The position numbers and the translations under genes are program-made. DNA of 54,035 nucleotides. Origin: an uncultured Ruminococcus sp. Its GTDB lineage: Bacteria; Bacillota; Clostridia; Oscillospirales; Acutalibacteraceae. Below are positions 7,940-17,130 of the stretch, piece after piece. Positions within the stretch are counted from its first letter, which is position 1; the number at the start of each line of letters is the position of its first letter. The stretch lies in assembly GCA_902776185.1 (NCBI GenBank), contig CACYPH010000011.1, positions 1-54,035 on the forward strand, given 5' to 3'. The notes beneath the pieces are model-generated. The model was given only the letters and a program-made list of their open reading frames with translations, was not told the origin of the DNA and did not search any database.

Positions 7940-8269
7940 ATGCCGTCACAATCGCTTGAACAAGAGGCGCTCGACCGTGTTGCGCGGATGTACTCGTCCT
8001 TTGACCGTCGGTCGCGGTCACGTGTGCCGCAATCTCAGCCTGCCGCGGCAAATAACCGCGACAAAAGTGAACCGAAGCCTGCACCCGAACCTCAGCCGCC
8101 CGAACAGGAACTCCAGCTTAATAATTCTAATAAAGAAAAATCAACAGGATTGCTGGATGTACTGCTCAAGGATAAGGAGCAAAGCCTGATCCTGCTGTTG
8201 TTGGTCATCCTCATGAAGGACGGCGCGGATATGAGCACCGTGCTGGCGCTGATGTATCTTTTGATTTAG
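7940..8269 (+). CDS. uncharacterised 109-aa protein, hydrophobic C-terminus
   Basis: Not recognised. An N-terminal helix (to about residue 25) is followed by a Pro/Gln/Asn/Lys-rich linker (30-66) and a hydrophobic C-terminal region (SLILLLLVILMK and VLALMYLLI) that could be one or two membrane-inserting helices. It may be the membrane anchor of a small complex with the two proteins encoded upstream. AGGTGAAG in the gap serves as ribosome binding site. The stop codon abuts a direct heptad array at 8270. Confidence 0.7.
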   Translation: MPSQSLEQEALDRVARMYSSFDRRSRSRVPQSQPAAANNRDKSEPKPAPEPQPPEQELQLNNSNKEKSTGLLDVLLKDKEQSLILLLLVILMKDGADMSTVLALMYLLI

Positions 8270-8325
8270 ATCTCGGTTCTAAGATCTTAGTTCTTAGATC
8301 TTGCAACTTAAAACTTGCAACTTCC
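8270..8325 (+). repeat. direct heptad array of eight units
   Basis: Eight consecutive heptanucleotides (ATCTCGG, TTCTAAG, ATCTTAG, TTCTTAG, ATCTTGC, AACTTAA, AACTTGC, AACTTCC) begin exactly after the stop codon of the preceding gene. The period is 7 but the sequence differs from the GGAGTTA family and no inverted partner arm follows. Confidence 0.75.
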
Positions 8326-8392
8326 AAGAGAATGTGTATAATGATTATAACATATGCTTTTGAATTAATCTATACATATGACGGAGAATTTT

Positions 8393-9634
8393 ATGGAATA
8401 TACGATCACCGAACAAGAGCCGACCCGTGCGCTGCTGGTAGAAGCGGATACCGGCGACTATGACGCCGAGGCGTCGCTCGCGGAACTCTTTGAACTGACT
8501 GAATCCGCCGGCGCGATACCCGTTGCCGCGATCACGCAGAAGCTCCAGCACCTCGATCCAGCAACCTGCGTCGGCTCGGGCAAGCTGATCGAGATCAAGG
8601 AATACTGCGAGAACGAGGACATCGACCTGATCATCTTCGACCTGGAGCTGTCGCCCGTACAGATCCGCAATATCGAGAAAGAGACCGATGTGCGCGTCAT
8701 CGACCGCACGATGCTGATCCTCGATATCTTCGCCCTGCGCGCACGCTCCCGCGAGGGCAAGATACAAGTTGAATTGGCTCAGCTCAAATATATGATGCCG
8801 CGTCTGACCGGCAAGGGCGTGGAAATGTCCCGACTGGGCGGCGGTATTGGTACGCGCGGACCGGGTGAGACCAAGCTCGAGACCGACCGCCGTCACATCA
8901 AGCGCAGGATGGAGACCCTCAAAGCCCAGCTGAAAGACGTAGAGGAACACCGCAAGCAGCTCCGCGACCGCCGCGATAAGGACGGCGTGATCACCGTCGC
9001 GATCGTCGGCTATACCAACGCGGGAAAATCCACTTTGATGAACACCCTGACCGACGCGGGGGTGCTTTCTGAGGACAAGCTCTTTGCGACCCTCGACCCG
9101 ACCTCGCGCGCCTTAAAACTGCCGAACGGCGTGACGGTCATGCTGATCGATACCGTCGGACTGGTCAGAAGATTGCCCCACCACCTGGTGGATGCGTTCA
9201 AATCGACGCTCGAGGAAGCCGCTCAGGCGGATATCATCCTGAATGTCTGCGACGCGTCGAGCGAGGAAAGCCGCCTGCATCTGGACGTTACGCGGGAACT
9301 GCTTGCGTCGCTGTCGAGCCTTGACAAGCCCATCATCCCGGTGCTGAACAAGTGCGACCTGATCGCCGACAACATGAGCGGGATCTCCGGCGCAGTACGC
9401 ATCAGCGCAAAGTACGGACAGGGCATCGACGACCTGCTGAAAGCGGTCGAGGACAACCTGCCGAAGAAACTCAAGCGCGTCAGGATGCTGCTGCCGTTCG
9501 ACAAGGCTGGCATCGCCGCGAAGCTCAGAGAAAAAGCGATTCTCCATAGCGAGGAATACATCGCCGAGGGACTGTTGATCGAAGCTACCGTCGACGAGAT
9601 CGTGTATGGACGCGTGAAAGAGTATGTCGTTTAG
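8393..9634 (+). CDS. hflX: ribosome-associated GTPase HflX
   Basis: A 413-aa TRAFAC GTPase. The HflX-specific N-terminal domain ends with the conserved glycine-rich element GGIGTRGPGETKLE (149-162), followed by a coiled helical linker and the G domain with G1 GYTNAGKST (206-214), G3 DTVGLV and G4 NKCD. HflX splits or rescues stalled and stressed ribosomes. ATG 8393 has GGAG at correct spacing; an in-frame ATG at 8378 overlaps that site. The stop codon is followed within 3 bases by heptad element B, whose internal hairpin is the probable terminator. Confidence 0.93.
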   Translation: MEYTITEQEPTRALLVEADTGDYDAEASLAELFELTESAGAIPVAAITQKLQHLDPATCVGSGKLIEIKEYCENEDIDLIIFDLELSPVQIRNIEKETDVRVIDRTMLILDIFALRARSREGKIQVELAQLKYMMPRLTGKGVEMSRLGGGIGTRGPGETKLETDRRHIKRRMETLKAQLKDVEEHRKQLRDRRDKDGVITVAIVGYTNAGKSTLMNTLTDAGVLSEDKLFATLDPTSRALKLPNGVTVMLIDTVGLVRRLPHHLVDAFKSTLEEAAQADIILNVCDASSEESRLHLDVTRELLASLSSLDKPIIPVLNKCDLIADNMSGISGAVRISAKYGQGIDDLLKAVEDNLPKKLKRVRMLLPFDKAGIAAKLREKAILHSEEYIAEGLLIEATVDEIVYGRVKEYVV

Positions 9635-9637
9635 GGT

Positions 9638-9794
9638 GGAGTTAGGAGTTAGAAGTTAGGAGTTAGAAGTTTTCGCTTCTTGAAAAGTGAAACAAGAATG
9701 AGGGGTACTGGCATTTCGGTCAGTACCCCTTTTGTTTCTAATCACGCGATAGTCGGAGTTAACTCCTCACTCCTCATTCCTAACTCCTCACTGT
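9638..9794. repeat. inverted heptad-repeat element B
   Basis: Five left heptads GGAGTTA/GAAGTTA (9638-9672), an 87-base spacer, and five right heptads TAACTCC/TCACTCC (9760-9794). The spacer holds CTTGAAAA, a terminator hairpin and GTCGGAGTT, all shared with element C. The element fills the whole gap between the stop codons of two convergent genes (9634 and 9794). Confidence 0.88.
9701..9734. terminator. terminator inside heptad element B
   Basis: AGGGGTACTG (9701-9710) pairs with CAGTACCCCT (9721-9730), loop GCATTTCGGT, then TTTTG. It is the only terminator-like structure between hflX and the convergent gene, and the same core recurs in element C. Confidence 0.8.
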
Positions 9795-10408
9795 TACGCC
9801 GCGTGTCTGCGGGTGGGGCGTTTACAGAGCCCGTCGGTCGCCGATACTTCCTGAGAACGGGTCACAAAGATCGCCTCGACTTCGGTATCGTTGAGCAGCG
9901 CCTTTGCGCTGTCGACGTCCAGATGCGCGGCGGTATTGCACAGCGCGCTGAGCTTGACGGCGTTCTCACCGATGAGGGTCAGCCCCGCAAGCGCCTTGCC
10001 GCCGGAGCGATCTGCTCTGCTCTTCTGTTCAAAGCCCTGCTGATACAGCCCTGCCGAAACGACCGCCTTGTCCGCGATATCGACATAGGCAAAGTTCTCG
10101 CCTGCCGTGCCGAACGGATTCTGCAGCCCGATGCGGCGGGGAGAGCCGATATTGACCGCGGTCTCGCCGATGACGATCAGCGCCTCGCCGACGTTTTCAC
10201 GAACTAAGATCCGCCGTGCCTCTTCTGCGGCATACCCGCGGGTGATCAGATTGTCTGCGCCTGCGGGATCGGATTTGCGATGGATCTCCATGATGCGCTC
10301 CTTGGCGTGAGCTAATGCGCCGAGGCTGCCGCCGCCGAAAGCGGTCAGGGTGCAGACCGTGCCGAGTGCGAAGAAGATTTTCTGAGTGGTGTAGGCTTTT
10401 TTCGTCAT
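9794..10408 (-). CDS. uncharacterised 204-aa protein with N-terminal membrane segment
   Basis: Not recognised. The N-terminus is MTKKAYTTQK followed by a hydrophobic stretch (about residues 11-33), which fits an uncleaved signal anchor or a signal peptide. The rest is soluble, with glycine/alanine-rich strands (EALIVIGETAVNIGSP, GENFAYVDIADKAVVSAGLYQQG) but no catalytic motif I can name. AAGGAG stands 9 bases before the start. The stop lies exactly at the end of heptad element B. It is divergent from the FHA-SEDS gene, which raises the possibility of an envelope role; that is only context. Confidence 0.6.
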   Translation of the reverse strand: MTKKAYTTQKIFFALGTVCTLTAFGGGSLGALAHAKERIMEIHRKSDPAGADNLITRGYAAEEARRILVRENVGEALIVIGETAVNIGSPRRIGLQNPFGTAGENFAYVDIADKAVVSAGLYQQGFEQKSRADRSGGKALAGLTLIGENAVKLSALCNTAAHLDVDSAKALLNDTEVEAIFVTRSQEVSATDGLCKRPTRRHAA

Positions 10409-10521
10409 GGTGAACAGCTCCTTTGTTGTTATGCCTGTATTCTAAGCTGTCAATATGTTTTCTGCGTGAATCCTCTGTGAAAGTTCTGTGAAAACGTATT
10501 GTTTACAGTTTCGCTACACAT

Positions 10522-10555
10522 TTGACTTTTATCGGAGTATAATGTAAAATTATAC
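10522..10555 (+). promoter_or_regulatory. sigma-A-type promoter with overlapping palindrome
   Basis: TTGACT (10522-10527), a 17-base spacer and TAAAAT (10545-10550). An inverted repeat GTATAAT-gtaaa-ATTATAC (10537-10555) covers the -10 region and could be a repressor site. It precedes the FHA-SEDS/PBP operon. Confidence 0.6.
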
Positions 10556-10591
10556 TGTATATCTATGCAATACTTTCAGGAGGTGAGGCGT

Positions 10592-12406
10592 ATGAATTTT
10601 CAGGTCTTTCTGGACGTCGGCATCGTCGCGCTCAGGGCGATCCTGCCGATCTATGCGGTCGTGATCGTGTACCAGTGCTTTGCGTCGGCGCGCCGCCACA
10701 GACGACCCGAAAAACCGCTCGTTACCCTCGAGATCGAAGCGACGGGTCAGAAGGTGCCCGTGCTGTTCTGGGAGAATTCCATCGGCAGAAGCAAGGGCTC
10801 GGATATCTGCGTGGCGGATATGGCGGTCTCGCGCGATCACTGCGTCCTTCTGCGGCGTCAGGAGGGCTGGTTTGTCTCCGACATCGGCTCAAAGTTCGGC
10901 ACCTTTGTCAACGGAGAGCCCGCCAAGGGCAGGACAAAGGTCAATATCGACGACGAGATCACCGTCGGCAACACCACCTTTACCTTGAAGCGCGGCGACG
11001 AGTATCAGCGCAAGCTGCGCCCCTCGTGGTTCTTCTCCAAAGCGTCCGACAAGGGCTCGCTCCAGCCGTACAAGCTGATGCTGCTGATCACTTTCTTCCA
11101 GCTCTTCATGGCGGTAGAGGCGTGCTTTTCTAACGACCGTCAGGATTTCTTGCCGCTCGCGTTCTTCGGCGGCTTAGCGGTCATCGAATGGGCGTTCTTC
11201 TGTATCTCATCCTATGCCTTCAACCGCGTCAACTTCGAGATGGAGGCGCTCGCGCTGTTCCTCTCGGGCATCGGCGTGATGATAGGCGTGCGCCAGAATA
11301 CCGTCAGCGCTCCCGACGCGGGCTTCCGCATGGCGCTGGTACAGCTGATCTCCATGACCGTGGGTATCATCCTGTTCTCCTTCATCGTCAAGTTCATCGA
11401 AAAGCCCGACCGGGTCGACTCGCTGAGGATGTATATCATGATCGCGGCGGTCATCCTGCTGGGCATCAATATCGTGTTCGGTACCGTCACCAACGGCGCG
11501 GCGAACTGGATCCGCTTAGGCCCGATCACCGTCCAGCCGTCCGAATTCGTCAAGGTTGCGTTCATCTTTGTCGGCGCATCTGCGCTGGATCATTTGCAGA
11601 CCAAGCGCAACTTCATCGAGTTCATTGCGTTTTCTGCGATCTGTGTCGGCGCGCTGGCGTTCATGGGCGACTTTGGTACCGCGCTGATCTTTTTCCTCAC
11701 CTTCCTTTTGATCGCGTTCATGCGTTCGGGCGACTTCAAGACCATTATTCTGGCATTGGTTGCCGCGGTATTTGCGGTGATATTGGTGCTGAATATCAAG
11801 CCCTACGTCGCCGACCGATTCGCGACCTGGGGACACGCGTGGGAGTATGCCGATGACAACGGCTACCAGCAGGTCAACGCTATGATCTACACCGCCTCAG
11901 GCGGACTGATCGGCGTGGGACTGGGCAACGGTTATCTGAAATATCTTGCGGCGTCTGAGTCCGACCTCGTGTTCGGTATCGTATCGGAGGAGATGGGGCT
12001 GATCGTCGGCTTTACTATCGCGGCGGCGATCGTTGCGATGTGCTTCTATGCGCGCGCGATCACGACCCGCTCGCGTTCGACTTTCTATTCCATTACCGCC
12101 AACTGTGCCGCGGGTATGTTCGTGGTGCAGGCGGCGCTGAATATCCTCGGTGCGATGGACATCCTGCCGCTGACGGGCGTGACCCTGCCGTATATCTCGG
12201 CGGGCGGCTCGTCTATGATCGCCTGCTGGGGACTGATTGCATTTATCAAGGCTGCCGATGAGCGCACCTATGCCGCGAAGCGCAGACCTGTTGCCGAGAA
12301 AGCGGACGATACCCCCGACGAGGACGAGGAGATCTATCCCGGCACCGTGATGATCCGCGAACCGCTGACAAGAGAGGCGGCTGAGAAACGAGGTGGCAGA
12401 CGATGA
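10592..12406 (+). CDS. FHA-domain SEDS peptidoglycan polymerase (FtsW/RodA/SpoVE)
   Basis: A 604-aa fusion. One N-terminal membrane helix (about 10-30) precedes an FHA domain (about 44-135) with the phosphothreonine-reading residues GRSKGSD (65-71) and SRDH (80-83) and a GTFVNG turn. The remainder is a SEDS polytopic domain with VQPSEFVK, GDFGTALIF, GGLIGVGLGNG and LPYISAGGSSM, which are FtsW/RodA/SpoVE hallmarks. SEDS proteins polymerise glycan strands from lipid II together with a class B PBP, encoded here by the next gene with an ATGA overlap. The FHA domain implies control by a Ser/Thr kinase such as PrkC, not present in the window. AGGAGGTGAG precedes ATG 10592; the upstream in-frame ATG 10565 overlaps no site. 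Confidence 0.9.
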   Translation: MNFQVFLDVGIVALRAILPIYAVVIVYQCFASARRHRRPEKPLVTLEIEATGQKVPVLFWENSIGRSKGSDICVADMAVSRDHCVLLRRQEGWFVSDIGSKFGTFVNGEPAKGRTKVNIDDEITVGNTTFTLKRGDEYQRKLRPSWFFSKASDKGSLQPYKLMLLITFFQLFMAVEACFSNDRQDFLPLAFFGGLAVIEWAFFCISSYAFNRVNFEMEALALFLSGIGVMIGVRQNTVSAPDAGFRMALVQLISMTVGIILFSFIVKFIEKPDRVDSLRMYIMIAAVILLGINIVFGTVTNGAANWIRLGPITVQPSEFVKVAFIFVGASALDHLQTKRNFIEFIAFSAICVGALAFMGDFGTALIFFLTFLLIAFMRSGDFKTIILALVAAVFAVILVLNIKPYVADRFATWGHAWEYADDNGYQQVNAMIYTASGGLIGVGLGNGYLKYLAASESDLVFGIVSEEMGLIVGFTIAAAIVAMCFYARAITTRSRSTFYSITANCAAGMFVVQAALNILGAMDILPLTGVTLPYISAGGSSMIACWGLIAFIKAADERTYAAKRRPVAEKADDTPDEDEEIYPGTVMIREPLTREAAEKRGGRR

Positions 12407-13809
12407 AACGAATCATGCGACGTTCGTATCTGGTACTGTTTGTCGCGCTTGCATTTTTCGGCGGGATCTGCTTTTTGGCGTTCCGCGTCGTGACCCAAAG
12501 CTCGACATGGATCCAGCATCCGTACAACGGCCATGCGCTGGCGAGCGACGGGCTGGCTTCTGCGGGCGAGATCACCGACCGCAGCGGCACCAAGATCGCC
12601 TATAACGAGGACGGTCAGCGCCGTTACCACGACGACGAAGCGACCCGCAGGGCGCTGATGCACGTGGTGGGCGACAAGTCCATGCAGGTGACCACCTCGA
12701 TCCAGAATATGTACCGCGCCGAACTGACAGGCTATAACTTCCTCTTGGGTATGGGTCTGCCGAGCTCGTTAAAATCCAACCGCGACGTTCAGCTGACGGT
12801 GGATTCCGACGCGTGCAAGGCGGCGTATGAGGCGCTCGGCGATCACAAGGGCGCGTGCGTCGTCTATAACTACAAGACCGGCGAGGTGCTGGTATCGGTC
12901 AGCTCGCCGACCTATGACCCTGAGAACGCTCCCTCCTATGAGGAGATCGAGGACAGCGAGTGGTACGACGGCGTGTATCTGGATAACGTGCTCAGCTCGA
13001 CCTACACCCCCGGCTCGACCTTCAAGATCATCACCGCTGCGGCGGCGATCGAAAATATCCCCGATATCTTTGAGCGGGAATTCGAATGCGACGGCTCGAT
13101 CGAGATCGGCGGCAATCCCATCAACTGTACCGACGCGCATTCTAAGTACGGCAAGATCAGCTTTGAAGAGGCGTTCGCGCACTCCTGCAACGTTGTGTTC
13201 GCACAGCTCGCGATCGAGATCGGTCCTGAGAAGATGAAAGAAACTGCCGAGAAGATGGGCTTCAATTCCGACAAGGTCCGCATGAGCGGCATCCCGATCG
13301 CCAAGAGCTACTACAATGCCGACGGCGCTGACGAGAACACCCTCGCGTGGACGGGCATCGGTCAGGGCTTCGGCGATTATGAGGACCGTGCAAATCCCCT
13401 GCGCATGGCGATGATCGCCGGTGCGGTCGCCAACGGCGGCAGGGCGGTATCACCCTTTATCGTCGAGGATGACGGTTCGCTTGCGGATAAGCTGGGCATT
13501 GACAAGAACAAGGACGGCGATACAGATATGCTCAAGCCCTCTACCGCGACCCAGCTCCAAAAGCTGATGAAGGCGGCGGCGGTCTACTACGACAGCTCCT
13601 ACGGCATCAAGGTCGGCGATTTGCCGTTCTGTGCCAAGACCGGTACTGCCGAGCGCGGCGACGGCAAAGCGGAGACCGCGTGGTTCGTCGGATACTCTGA
13701 GGACGCAAATCACCCCTATGCCTTTGCAATCGTCGTCGAAGAAGGCGGCTCAGGCGCAACGGCTGCCGCTCCGGTAGCAGATGCGGCGGTAAGCGCTTTG
13801 GTTAGTTAG
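12403..13809 (+). CDS. class B penicillin-binding protein (transpeptidase)
   Basis: A 468-aa membrane-anchored DD-transpeptidase. One N-terminal helix (about 8-30), a short non-catalytic region, then the transpeptidase domain with all three motifs: STFK (S205 nucleophile, K208), SCN (261-263) and KTGT (412-415). It is short for a class B PBP, resembling the PbpA type paired with RodA-like proteins. It cross-links peptidoglycan made by the FHA-SEDS partner; the 4-base overlap supports a fixed pair. The final codons GTT AGT TAG merge into heptad element C, so the C-terminal Val-Ser and the stop codon come partly from the repeat. Confidence 0.9.
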   Translation: MKRIMRRSYLVLFVALAFFGGICFLAFRVVTQSSTWIQHPYNGHALASDGLASAGEITDRSGTKIAYNEDGQRRYHDDEATRRALMHVVGDKSMQVTTSIQNMYRAELTGYNFLLGMGLPSSLKSNRDVQLTVDSDACKAAYEALGDHKGACVVYNYKTGEVLVSVSSPTYDPENAPSYEEIEDSEWYDGVYLDNVLSSTYTPGSTFKIITAAAAIENIPDIFEREFECDGSIEIGGNPINCTDAHSKYGKISFEEAFAHSCNVVFAQLAIEIGPEKMKETAEKMGFNSDKVRMSGIPIAKSYYNADGADENTLAWTGIGQGFGDYEDRANPLRMAMIAGAVANGGRAVSPFIVEDDGSLADKLGIDKNKDGDTDMLKPSTATQLQKLMKAAAVYYDSSYGIKVGDLPFCAKTGTAERGDGKAETAWFVGYSEDANHPYAFAIVVEEGGSGATAAAPVADAAVSALVS

Positions 13810-13967
13810 GAATCAGGAGTGAGGAGTTAGGAGTTAGGGCTTCTCACTTCTTGAAAAATGCACAAAAAAATAAGAGGTACTGGACATTTCGGTCAGTACC
13901 TCTTTTGTTGTTACTATGGCTTTTGTCGGAGTTAACTCCTCACTCCTAACCCCTAACTCCTCACTTC
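13805..13967. repeat. inverted heptad-repeat element C
   Basis: Left arm of five heptads GTTAGGA-type (13805-13839), a 93-base spacer with CTTGAAAA, a terminator and GTCGGAGTT, and a right arm of five heptads TAACTCC/TCACTCC (13933-13967). The element overlaps the 3' ends of both flanking genes: the PBP stop TAG (13807-13809) and the glnS stop TGA (13961-13963 on the other strand) are made of its outermost heptads. Confidence 0.88.
13874..13906. terminator. bidirectional terminator inside heptad element C
   Basis: GAGGTACTG (13874-13882) pairs with CAGTACCTC (13894-13902), followed by TTTTG; A-runs on the left side serve the opposite strand. It lies between convergent pbp and glnS. The stem-loop is nearly identical to that in element B, with compensating changes (GGGG/CCCC versus GAGG/CCTC). 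Confidence 0.85.
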
Positions 13968-15649
13968 TTAAAGCCGTCCTTCAAACTCACGGAGCGGTTC
14001 AGGATGATGTTCTCTTTCGTGCTGTCCTTATCCAGACAGAAGTAGCCCGTGCGCATGAGCTGGAAGTGGGCGGGAGCGTCGTATTCGGCGATGGATTTTT
14101 CTGCGATACAGCCGCTTTGTACGCTCAGCGAATCGGGGTTCAGGCTGTCGAGGAAGTCAGCACCGTTTGCCTCAGGCTCGGCAACGCTGAACAGGTTGTC
14201 GTAGAGGTTCACGGTCACCGGTACGTAGTTCTGTGCGTCCACCCAGTGGATCGTGCCGCGCACCTTGCGGCCGTCGGGCGTATTGCCGCCGCGCGTCTCG
14301 GGATCATACTCGGCGTAGACCTCGGTGATATTGCCGTCGTCGTCCTTTTTGCAGCCGGTGCATTTGACGATGTAGGCGCTCTTTAAGCGCACCTCGTTGC
14401 CCGGATACAGGCGCTGGTACTTTTTGATCGGCTCTTCCATGAAGTCGCCGCGCTCGATGAAGCACTCGCGGGAGAAGGTGATCGCTCGATTGCCGTCCGC
14501 TTCATTGTTCGGGTTGTTCTCGACCTCAAAGGTCTCGGACTGTCCCTCGGGGTAGTTGGTGATGACGAGCTTGATCGGATCGAGCACGACCATCACTCTG
14601 CGTGCGGTCATGTTCAGATCTTCCCTCAGACAATGCTCGAGGAAGGCGTATTCCACGGTGGAGTTGACCTTGCTCACGCCGATGCGGTCGCAGAAAATGC
14701 GGATGGAGCGCGGGGTGTAGCCGCGTCTGCGCAGACCGCACAGGGTCGGCATTCTCGGGTCGTCCCAGCCGCTGACATATCCGCCCTCGACCAAGGCGCG
14801 CAGCTTGCGTTTACTCATCACGGTATGATTGATGCCGAGCCGTGCAAATTCGATCTGGCGGGGCTTTGCGGGCAGGGTGCAGTTGTCGATGACCCAGTCG
14901 TACAGCGGGCGATGCGCTTCGAACTCGAGGGTGCAGAGGGAATGGGTGATGCCCTCCATCGCGTCCTCGATCGGGTGGGCGAAGTCATACATCGGGTAGA
15001 TGCACCACTTGTCGCCGGTGCGGTGATGGTGAAGTCGGTTCATGCGGTAGATGACCGGATCGCGCATATTGAAGTTGCCCGATGCAAGGTCGATCTTCGC
15101 GCGCAGGGTCATTTTACCGTCCTCGATCTCGCCGTTTTTCATCTGCTCAAAGAGCCTGAGGCTTTCCTCGATCGGACGGTCGCGGTAGGGGGACTTTGCG
15201 GGAGTCGAGAGATCGCCGCGGTATTCGCGCATCTGATCGGGCGTCAGCTCGCAGACATAGGCGAGCCCTTTCTTGATCAGCTCGACCGCGCATTCATACA
15301 TCTTGTCAAAGTAGTCGGACGCATAGTAGAAGCGATCCTCCCAGTCGAATCCCAGCCAGTGGATGTCCTCCTTGATCGCGTCGACGTATTCGACGTCCTC
15401 CTTGGTGGGATTGGTGTCGTCCATCCGCAGGTTGCAGACGCCGCCGAATTTCAGCGCAGTGCCGAAATCGACGCAGATCGCCTTTGCGTGACCGATATGC
15501 AGATAGCCGTTGGGCTCGGGCGGAAAGCGGGTGTGTACCTTCTTTCCGCAGTAGTCGCCGCCCTCGGCGATATCCTTTTCGATAAAGGTGTGGATAAAGT
15601 TGGAGGACATCTCCGCGTTTTCCACAGGTGTTTTGAGTTCGTCAGCCAT
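13961..15649 (-). CDS. glnS: glutamine--tRNA ligase
   Basis: A 562-aa class I aminoacyl-tRNA synthetase. [14 protein letters not shown] (HIGH at 51-54) and the KMSKS-type loop VMSKR (277-281) are present, followed by the beta-barrel anticodon-binding domains. The length is near E. coli GlnRS. Most Firmicutes make Gln-tRNA by GluRS plus the GatCAB amidotransferase, so a stand-alone GlnRS next to gltX is less usual and suggests either direct glutaminylation or an acquired gene. It lies 32 bases after gltX in a secA-gltX-glnS run. The stop codon is within heptad element C. Confidence 0.93.
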   Translation of the reverse strand: MADELKTPVENAEMSSNFIHTFIEKDIAEGGDYCGKKVHTRFPPEPNGYLHIGHAKAICVDFGTALKFGGVCNLRMDDTNPTKEDVEYVDAIKEDIHWLGFDWEDRFYYASDYFDKMYECAVELIKKGLAYVCELTPDQMREYRGDLSTPAKSPYRDRPIEESLRLFEQMKNGEIEDGKMTLRAKIDLASGNFNMRDPVIYRMNRLHHHRTGDKWCIYPMYDFAHPIEDAMEGITHSLCTLEFEAHRPLYDWVIDNCTLPAKPRQIEFARLGINHTVMSKRKLRALVEGGYVSGWDDPRMPTLCGLRRRGYTPRSIRIFCDRIGVSKVNSTVEYAFLEHCLREDLNMTARRVMVVLDPIKLVITNYPEGQSETFEVENNPNNEADGNRAITFSRECFIERGDFMEEPIKKYQRLYPGNEVRLKSAYIVKCTGCKKDDDGNITEVYAEYDPETRGGNTPDGRKVRGTIHWVDAQNYVPVTVNLYDNLFSVAEPEANGADFLDSLNPDSLSVQSGCIAEKSIAEYDAPAHFQLMRTGYFCLDKDSTKENIILNRSVSLKDGFKK

Positions 15650-15681
15650 TTTTCATATTCCTCATTTTTTGGTGTGTTGCT

Positions 15682-17130
15682 TTATTTGAGCATCTGAAGT
15701 CCGATCTCCATGCGGCGCAGGCTTTCCTCACGTCCGAGGATATCGAGGATCTCGATCGCGCCGCCGGGGGTGACGGTTTTGCCAGCGACAGAGATGCGCG
15801 CCGGCCACATGACCGTGCCGTTCTTGACCTCGAGCTTTTGTGCCAATCCGATCAGCGCGTCGTGGATCGCTGTGCTCTCCCACGCGGGCAGAGCAGACAG
15901 TTCGTCGTAGACCGCTTTCAGCATCACGGGTGCGTTCTCGAGGTTGGTCTTGCTCTTCTTGTTGATATATAAGTCCTTCTCATAGGCGGGCAGCGCCTTG
16001 AAGAAGTCGATCTTCTCTGGAATGTCGGTGAGCTTGGTGGTGCGCTGTTTCAGGATCGCGGCGAGCTTGATGTGATCGATCGGCATATCGCCCAGTGCCT
16101 GTTCAAAGTACGGCTCGGCGACCTGAGCAAACTGCTCGTCGGTCATCGCCTTGATGTACTCGCCGTTGAACCACTCCAGCTTGTCGTAGTCAAAGACAGC
16201 GGGGCTTTTGCTGATGCCGCTGATATCGAATGCTTTCACCAGTTCGTCGAGCGTGAAGATCTCCTGATTGTCCTTGGGACACCAGCCGAGCAGGGCGATA
16301 TAGTTGATGATCGCCTCGGGCAGGTAGCCTTCTTTGATCAGATCCTCAAAGCCCGTCGAGCCGTGGCGTTTAGAAAGCTTCGATACCGTGCCGTCGTCGT
16401 TCTTGCCGTTGATCAGCGGCAGGTGGATATAGGTCGGGATCTCCCATCCGAACGCCTCATACAGCAGGTTGTACTTCGGGGTCGAGCTGAGATACTCGCT
16501 GCCGCGCACGACATGGGTGATGCCCATCGTGTGGTCGTCGATGACGTTTGCAAAGTTGTAGGTCGGGTAACCGTCCTGTTTGATCAGGATCTGATCCTGC
16601 AATTCGGAATTATCCACGGTGATCTCGCCGAATACCGCGTCGGTGAAGGTGGTAGAGCCGTCGATCGGCATTTTCTGGCGGATGACATAGGGGATGCCCG
16701 CGTCCAATTTTTCCTGAATCTCCGCTTCCGACAAATCGCGGCAGTGGCGATCATAGCCGCCGCCCACGGTTTCGCTCTGGATTTTTTCGAGGCGCTCCTT
16801 GGTGCAGAAGCATCGGTACGCCTTGCCCTCTTTGATGAGCTGCTCGGCGTAGGGGAGATACATCTCCTTGCGCTGTGACTGGACATACGGACCGTAGTCG
16901 CCGCCGACGTCGGGACCTTCGTCATGCTTCAGTCCTGCGGTGGCAAGCGTCTTGTAGATCACGTCTACCGCACCCTCGACATAGCGCTCCTGGTCGGTGT
17001 CCTCGATACGCAGGACGAAGGTGCCGCCCTGAGATTTCGCTACCAGATATTCGTATAACGCCGTTCTCAGGTTGCCGACGTGCATAAAGCCGGTCGGTGA
17101 CGGCGCGAATCTTGTTCTTACCTTGCTCAT
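15682..17130 (-). CDS. gltX: glutamate--tRNA ligase
   Basis: A 482-aa Glu[15 protein letters not shown] contains the HIGH equivalent HVGN (17-20), IEDTDQERY follows, and KLSKR (251-255) is the KMSKS loop. The C-terminal helical domain fits a bacterial GluRS. The ATG overlaps the secA stop (ATGA). With a separate GlnRS next door this enzyme need only charge tRNA(Glu), though I cannot tell discriminating from non-discriminating from the sequence alone. Confidence 0.94.
   Translation of the reverse strand: MSKVRTRFAPSPTGFMHVGNLRTALYEYLVAKSQGGTFVLRIEDTDQERYVEGAVDVIYKTLATAGLKHDEGPDVGGDYGPYVQSQRKEMYLPYAEQLIKEGKAYRCFCTKERLEKIQSETVGGGYDRHCRDLSEAEIQEKLDAGIPYVIRQKMPIDGSTTFTDAVFGEITVDNSELQDQILIKQDGYPTYNFANVIDDHTMGITHVVRGSEYLSSTPKYNLLYEAFGWEIPTYIHLPLINGKNDDGTVSKLSKRHGSTGFEDLIKEGYLPEAIINYIALLGWCPKDNQEIFTLDELVKAFDISGISKSPAVFDYDKLEWFNGEYIKAMTDEQFAQVAEPYFEQALGDMPIDHIKLAAILKQRTTKLTDIPEKIDFFKALPAYEKDLYINKKSKTNLENAPVMLKAVYDELSALPAWESTAIHDALIGLAQKLEVKNGTVMWPARISVAGKTVTPGGAIEILDILGREESLRRMEIGLQMLK

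Noticed and set aside
13492-13530. Dockerin or EF-hand calcium loop in the PBP (DKNKDGDTDML)
   Set aside because: A single loop inside the transpeptidase domain with no second repeat; most likely coincidence.
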